Notes under the pieces: generated by a model
The model's database searches: none
Seen by the model: the letters and a program-made list of their open reading frames with translations, nothing else
What the model was told of the DNA's origin: nothing
DNA from: Ashinkailepas kermadecensis
Taxonomy: Eukaryota; Arthropoda; Thecostraca; Neolepadidae
Reading direction: 5' to 3'
Assembly: GCA_034440615.1 (NCBI GenBank)
Contig: JAOTOM010003862.1
Coordinates: 1-64,000, forward strand
Length of the DNA: 64,000 nt
In this document: in pieces, positions 11,418 through 64,000 of the stretch
How positions within the stretch are numbered: the first letter of the stretch is position 1
Layout: every line of letters starts with the position of its first letter
Translations under genes and position numbers: made by a program

Positions 11418-13121
11418 CGGGAGATCTATCCGGATATAATATTAAAATATATACAATATATTTACAATACCTTTTTCCCAAAGCCCTATTTTTGGCTCAG
11501 AATCCCATATCGGCATAAACTACAAGTTTAACAAACCTACGCCTGGCGGTGTGTTTGAAGGTAGTCACGAGACACGTTTTACAAACATTTCACCTCCATG
11601 AAGCAAACAAATGTATTTGGTTTGGCTTGGTTAGCTTAGGTTTCGTTTGGTTAGGTTTTCTTCAATTTGGAAGAATAAATTGACCTAAAAAGTCCATAGG
11701 TTTGGATTTGTTCGATTAGGTTTGGTTAGGTTAGGTTTTCTTGAAATCGAAGGAACGAATCAAAATAATAGAATAAAAAGCAGGTTAGCATGGATTAGGA
11801 CAAGTTTTTATTGGAAACAAATCTGAGACAAAAAATACTGCCCTAAAAAAACTATCTGCCCTGCCCTGCCCTATAGTGCGGGTGAGGGCAGGGCAGATAT
11901 CAGGGCAGAGATAGGGAGAGAGAGAGAGGGGCGAAAAATCTTGATTGACTATGCTTCTCTAAGAGGCCTGGAAAGAAAACAAAAAATATATACATCGAAC
12001 GACAGGATATCACTTTAGGAAGCAATACCTACCAAGGAACCGAGTACTAGACAAGCAGCGGTTAGGCCATGTAGTCACAACTGAAAAGAGAGTGCAACAG
12101 GCTATTGGAAACCCTATTTTCTAGAATTCGGTGTCGATGGGGACAAAAGGAGCATTTACTTAGAATTGAGCGCCAAATATTGCGGTACTGATTAATTTAT
12201 TGTAAACTAGATCATCTAAAGTTACGAATGGTCACCCGAATGATTACCTTAAGATGGCCGAAACGTTGGAAGCATTGAAAGGCATGTGAAATGATCTTAG
12301 ATTATAATGTCCTTATTCTGAATATGATAGTGCTCATGTGACATATAGTCACTTCGGGCCATACAGAAGAGGACTACCGACACACATTCCGGGTCATTGC
12401 TCCGTCTGATCTGATATATACTTGAATCTTGACACCCCTATGAAGTTAATTATGGTCTATCGCATGATTCCTATTTTAACTGTGTTTGTGTTGACATAGT
12501 TTGTTGTCAACACAACATGTTGACATGTTGCTTAAAATTCTGACCAGGGAACAAAAGTGATGTTTTGACCATGACCGGACCTTGTGACCTAGGTTGAGAT
12601 CATCCGAACTATTTTGTGGTGTTTTTCTTTCATCACATATCCTACACATTCATACGATTATTCCACGCATTATTTACCCGGATTTGTCATAGCTAAACCA
12701 AACGACGATTTTGTCGAACGCTCTTTTTATAATTGAGGTGTATCTACTGTGTTACTCTCTCAACATAGTATCCCTTTCCAACTGTTAATGTTGGAAAATT
12801 TTAAGCTACACACCAATTATCCTTGATATGTAGTGCGACGTATTTTCCGTCCGTCTTATCAATGGCGCAAATTGAAGTGTGCTGTGCAATCAGAGAGCTC
12901 GGCTCGATGACAATCGCGGTTCAGGAGTTATCACAGGCCGCACCCTCCAACACTGCAATGACAAGCTGCTTTTAGGGCAGGCCAGCTACTGATCTCACCG
13001 AACTGAGTGCTATCAGGGGAGGCAGCTCTCGGCCGGCCACCCGAGGTTCACCGACACACAGTTCAGTGTCGGGCGTGGTGAGAATCTGCAGCGCCGCGCA
13101 TTACCGGCAGGACGCCGCATA
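11418..13121. other. Upstream flank of the SLC49A3-like gene
   Basis: AT-rich sequence with GGTTAGGTT-type strings at 11.62-11.76 kb and the hairpin at 11.85 kb. It becomes GC- and CpG-rich from about 12.89 kb up to the start codon, as expected for a 5'UTR or promoter. A TTTTTATAATT string lies at about 12.72 kb, roughly 400 bp before the ATG. No transcription start can be assigned from sequence alone. Confidence 0.35.
11853..11899. other. Perfect 15-bp inverted repeat (hairpin)
   Basis: TATCTGCCCTGCCCT at 11853-11867 is exactly complementary to AGGGCAGGGCAGATA at 11885-11899, with a 17-bp loop. Further GGGCAG blocks and a GAGA run follow. It could be the tip of a small foldback repeat. No function is assigned. 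Confidence 0.7.
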
Positions 13122-60250
<47,129 letters not shown>

Positions 60251-60289
60251 GATAGTGGAGGCTATGGCCAGGACAAGGAGGCGTGGGGA

Positions 60290-61100
60290 AGAGACCAGGA
60301 CCAGGACGTGTGCTGAAAGATACCGTGTTCAGGATGTAGGCGCGAGAAGTGAAGACCATGCTCAGAACTAAGACGTGTGATGTCGGAGACGAAGTTCAGG
60401 GCCAGGACATGTGCTGCAATAGACCGTGTTCAGGATATCGGCGTGCGATGTTCAAGACCATGCCCAAGACCAAGGCGTGGTATGTACATCCGATGTACCG
60501 GATTAAGTTGAGGACGAGGCCGTGCGATGCAGGAGACCATATCCGGGACCTTGTTGTATAATGAAGGAGGCCATGTTACTAACCAGGGCATGCGATGTAG
60601 GAGACAGTTTCACGAACCAGTGCATGCGATGTAGGAGATCGTGTCACGAACCAGGGCATGCGATGAAGGAGACCGTGTCACGAGCCAGGGCATGCAATGT
60701 AGTATACCGTATCACGAACCAGGGCATGCGATGAAGAAGGCCGTGTCACGAACCAGGCCATGTGATGTAGGAGGCTGTGTCTAGGACCAGGGCGTGCGAT
60801 GTAGGAAAGTGTGTTCAAGATCAGGACGTGAGATGTAGGAGACCGTGCACTGACCAGGGTATGCGATGTATGAGACTGTTCAGGACTAGAACATGCGACG
60901 CAGGAGACTATTTTCAGGACCAGGGCGTACAATATAGGAGCCACATCTAGGACCATATAATAGAATGTAGGAGACCACGTTCAGGACCAGGACATGGGCA
61001 AGTGGTGTAAGAGGTCATGTTTCAAATCAAAGCGTGTTAGTAAGAGATGGTGTTCATGATCAGGGCGTGTGAAGTAGGAGATCATGTTCAGTACTAGGGC
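60290..61100 (+). repeat. ~36-bp minisatellite in the probable 3'UTR
   Basis: Units such as GAGACCGTGTTCAGGACCAG + GGCGTGCGATGTAG begin about 40 bp after the SLC49A3-like stop codon and run for 0.8 kb. GCATGCGATG and GACCAGGG are the best-kept words. No AATAAA is seen within it. Confidence 0.85.
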
Positions 61101-61364
61101 TGGGGAGAGTGATCTAAACTGAACGGCGTATGATACCAGGACCTGGCATTCGCACCACACGCTAAAATGAATTAATTACAATTGAATTCAGATCACGCGG
61201 AACTAGCTTCAAATGTTCTCATCATAAAGCCCAGCGCCCGGTTGGTACGACAAGCAATATTAAACATATGAGATGCGAATGTATGTTTAGCGTCAAATAG
61301 TTTAGTAAGTATAGCGTCTAACATCACGATCTCCAAGCTCCTAAGGTAGTTCGAGTTGTATGGT

Positions 61365-61525
61365 TGACGTCACACCATCAGCCGATTCGCTGGCTGACAT
61401 CACAGCATCAGCAACTCTTCGTCTGACATCGCAGCATCAGCAACTCAACGCCTAGCATCGCAGTATCAGCAACTCTTCGTCTGACATAGCAGCATCAGCA
61501 AGTCCCCGTCTGTCTTCGCAACATC
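61365..61525 (+). repeat. ~32-bp minisatellite, 5 copies
   Basis: CAGCAACTCTTCGTCTGACATCGCAGCAT repeated with small changes. Confidence 0.85.
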
Positions 61526-62690
61526 AACAACTCACGGAAACGGCCGTGCCCAATGGCCGCACGTAGCCGATACCGTCTGGCCCGATGGCCGTTGCAACAG
61601 TCCGCTACCCGCTCGGTGCCGCCACTCGCGTCTTCACAGCCTGCAGTGCTCGATGCTACTGCACAACCCCGCCGCGTGAGTGCACCCCGAGTGCCCTCCA
61701 TCGTGCCAGCCAACCCATAGTATCATCCGCTCTGTGCACCCGCTCCAGTCGTGTAGCGGTGTCCCGGCACGTTTTCGCCACGTCGCCCTAAGCGAGTGAC
61801 GTGACTAGGGAGGAGGTGCTGTAGCGGTGCGCAGCCGACCGTCTCGCAGCCGACCGAAGACTGTGAACCATTGCTGAGCGCGATGGCAGCCGTCTAGTGG
61901 GCGGCTAAAGTCATACGTGGTGCACCCGTTCGCCCTTAGGCGCAAGATGGCGTTGTCACTTTTCATGCCCAGATATTAAGTCTGGGTCCTTATATCGACC
62001 TAATACGACCTCTGGTGACCTCATTATCAGTAAAAATGCAAATATACGGTATGCTTCGGGCTCTCCATGACTACAGATTTTAAATGGTGTTCTGCATTTA
62101 ATCCTAGTATAATGTGTGTGTGTGTGTGTGCGTGCGTGCGTGCATGTGTATGTGTGAATTTGTCCAGCCTACCACCGTGTGGATGATATCGGCTGTTGCT
62201 GTGTGTATGGATAGGTAGATGTGTTGTTGTTATAGCCCTAGTAAGAGGGTGTAAGGAGTATTAACTTCAGGTGAGTAGGCGAGAAAGGAATAGTAAAGTT
62301 GACTTGTTCAAAGTTGCCGGAAGTATCGTCGAAGACGTCTTAAAGTTAGATAAGTAGAGATGAACAGAATTGAGCTGAGCTGCCGTAGAATTGAAGTAAT
62401 AATGCTGGGTGGAGGCCGAAGATGACGAAGTAATGACGAGTTGTCAGTCTGGACGGTGCCTGTTTGGGGAATGGGGTGTAATGGATTGGTTGGGATCGGG
62501 GCATTGCCATATTAGTGAGCATTTAAAAAAAGGATGTCATACATTTTTTTTCCATAAATTTAATCCGAGTTCTTGCTGGGGTAGCTTTATGAACCAGGGT
62601 CCTGTTGCAAAGCAGAGCTTGTTGCCTGAACTCGGGCCGCACCATCCAAGCCATGAATTCCAATTCAACGGCAGAATTTTGACCGAAACT
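61526..62690. other. GC-rich patch then unique sequence
   Basis: 61.55-61.96 kb is CpG-rich and includes CAAGATGGCG, a YY1-like word often found at promoters, but no gene start follows inside the window. A (TG)n tract lies at 62.12-62.15 kb. Confidence 0.3.
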
Positions 62691-62809
62691 TTAACGTGCC
62701 GTCAATGCGCCGACACGGCAGCCCGGTAGCTCGTCCCCGACCTTATCGGGCCATCTGCCTACTAGTACTGACCCTCCCATCCGGAGGCTAAATGCGAGCG
62801 CCGCGAAGT

Positions 62810-62885
62810 GACTGGAACCCTGTTTTTTTGCCAGGACAGGGAGACCAGTACAGGCCAGCGCTCTAACCAACTGAGCTACCGGGGA
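62810..62885 (-). repeat. tRNA-derived SINE head
   Basis: Minus strand: an A box TAGCTCAGTTGGTTAGAG (complement of 62861-62878) and a B box GGGTTCCAGTC (complement of 62810-62820), with a 40-bp variable centre containing a T run. The acceptor stem is absent. It is a SINE head, and its body probably extends to about 62.70 kb. Confidence 0.7.
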
Positions 62886-63129
62886 GGCAAACACGGGCAT
62901 TGCGGAACCATTGCATTTTTCTTCTCTTTTGTCTTTGAGTAGTTCTTGTTTTAGTTTTTCTCTTTTCTTTTTTGACGTATCTTATAGTTTTTTGTGTTGT
63001 TTTTTCGGATTGTTTTATTCGTATTTCTTTTTCTTTTTAGCGTATCTTTTCATTTTTTTATCGTTCCTTTCTTTTCTTTTTTCACAGGTCATGAAGAATG
63101 CGTGTAACAGAAAGAAAGTGGAAGATATG

Positions 63130-64000
63130 CTCGTGTAATGTTGGACGCTCGTCGTTGAGGGAAGTGGTGATGCTTATTGGGATGTTCTTTGTGGTGCAGT
63201 AGTTTGTGATATGTTGTCTTTGGTTGGTATATTTGGTTCAGTGCATGTGTTTGATTGTAAGTGGTTGGTGATATGCTGTGCGTTGTGGTCGTGGGGGTTT
63301 TAGTATGAGGTAGGAGTGGGTGGGTGACGTGTGTCCGATGCGCAGTCGTGTCAGTGTTCGTTCTTTAAATCTGGTGGCTTGATTTGATTCGACACTTGCT
63401 GAATTTTGAAGAGTAGTGCGGGTTTAAAAGCCATATCGTAAGCTTTACTGATGTTTAAGAATACTGCGATAGTGTGTTCATGTTTTGTGTAGCCTATGCG
63501 GATGTATGTCTCTACCCGAATAAGATGATCTATTGTGTTGTGTCCTCGCCGAAAACCACATTGAAAGGGAGATGGAAGAGAATTTGTTTCCAGGTGCCAG
63601 GTCAGTTTTTTAATAACTGCGTTCAAAAAATTTTCCTAAACAACTGGTGAGTGCAATTGGTCGAAAATTAGTGCGGTTACTATGGTTTTTGCTGGGTTTT
63701 GGAATGGGAATAACGATATTTGTTTCCAAACTTCAGGAAAGACGTTATTTGACCATAATTAATTAAATATGTATAAGATGCATTGTTTGGTGTGGTCATA
63801 TAAGAGTCGAAGAAATAATAATGTAAGTTGTCAGGCCCTACTGAATTTTCACCGGCAAAGAAAATGATATTCTTCAGTTCAGAAAGTTGAAAAGAAGCAT
63901 TGCAGTCCTCGGTATTGTCGGAATCAAAGAGGTCGATATTGGTGTGAAAATGTGTTGTGCATTTTGTGAGAAATTGGGTCGGTAGTTGTCCTCAGAGCTA
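63130..64000 (-). mobile_element. I-type LINE with internal deletion, cut by window edge
   Basis: Minus strand: RT segment SPFQCGFRRGHNTIDHLIRV followed by VFLNISKAYDMAF (63351-63626) and its upstream part to 64000. Immediately after about 63350 the sequence reads as the LINE C-terminal tail (LRIGHTSPTHSYLI). The RT catalytic core and RNase H are missing between them, so about 1.5 kb has been deleted relative to the 33-36 kb copy. Confidence 0.75.

Noticed and set aside
11621..11760. Interstitial telomere repeat
   Set aside because: GGTTAGGTT words are scattered and imperfect. There is no run of TTAGG longer than two or three units.
60290..61100. CRISPR-like array
   Set aside because: Units are adjacent and similarly diverged throughout with no unique spacers, and the window is eukaryotic. 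It is a minisatellite.
62810..62885. Functional tRNA gene
   Set aside because: A and B boxes are present but the acceptor and anticodon stems do not form, as expected of a SINE head. The same applies to 27904-27965 and 49258-49330.

Overview
The window is eukaryotic. It has spliced exons with GT/AG borders, several LINE retrotransposons, tRNA-derived SINEs and long microsatellites, and no operon-like gene packing. Short GGTTAGGTT-type strings (about 11.62-11.76, 43.99-44.03 and 52.36-52.50 kb) and the LINE mix (RNase H-bearing I-superfamily plus CR1) suggest an invertebrate, most likely an arthropod and perhaps a crustacean. I cannot name the species.

The one gene I can reconstruct from end to end is on the + strand, from the ATG at 13122 to the TGA at 60248-60250. 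Ten coding exons, all bounded by GT/AG, join with matching phases to 1425 nt (474 codons plus stop). The product is a 12-helix major facilitator protein of the SLC49 family. Its closest match from memory is SLC49A3 (MFSD7). The gene spans about 47 kb, and its introns hold most of the other content.

Layout. 0-11.4 kb: interspersed repeats, two possible minus-strand terminal exons, a 3.9-kb compound satellite (5.94-9.82 kb) flanked on both sides by the same ~490-bp repeat family, and a decayed LTR-element gag-protease fragment. 11.4-13.1 kb: upstream flank of the SLC49A3-like gene. 13.1-60.25 kb: the gene. Its introns carry a minus-strand I-type LINE (14.5-16.3 kb), (TA)n tracts, a 27-bp and an 89-bp minisatellite (28.7-30.3 kb), a second I-type LINE with its FADD catalytic motif (33.2-36.0 kb), a CR1 LINE (40.0-41.4 kb), and a LINE split by two terminal-inverted-repeat elements whose target-site duplications can be read (42.2-44.9 kb). 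They also hold a pair of inverted AGATCT-rich arrays (37.1 and 46.2 kb) and several kilobases of degenerate GGCC-rich arrays (55.9-59.3 kb). 60.25-64 kb: a probable 3'UTR minisatellite, a SINE and an internally deleted LINE.

The most unusual observation is that minisatellites abut this gene's splice junctions. Exon 6 ends inside the first unit of a 53-bp array, so its 5' splice site is copied several times into the intron. The 3' splice site of exon 5 sits in register at the end of an 89-bp array. Exon 1's donor is repeated, exon 8 is followed within 60 bp by exactly seven 59-bp units, and a ~36-bp array starts within tens of bases after the stop codon. Most long open frames in the window are by-products of these repeats, not genes.
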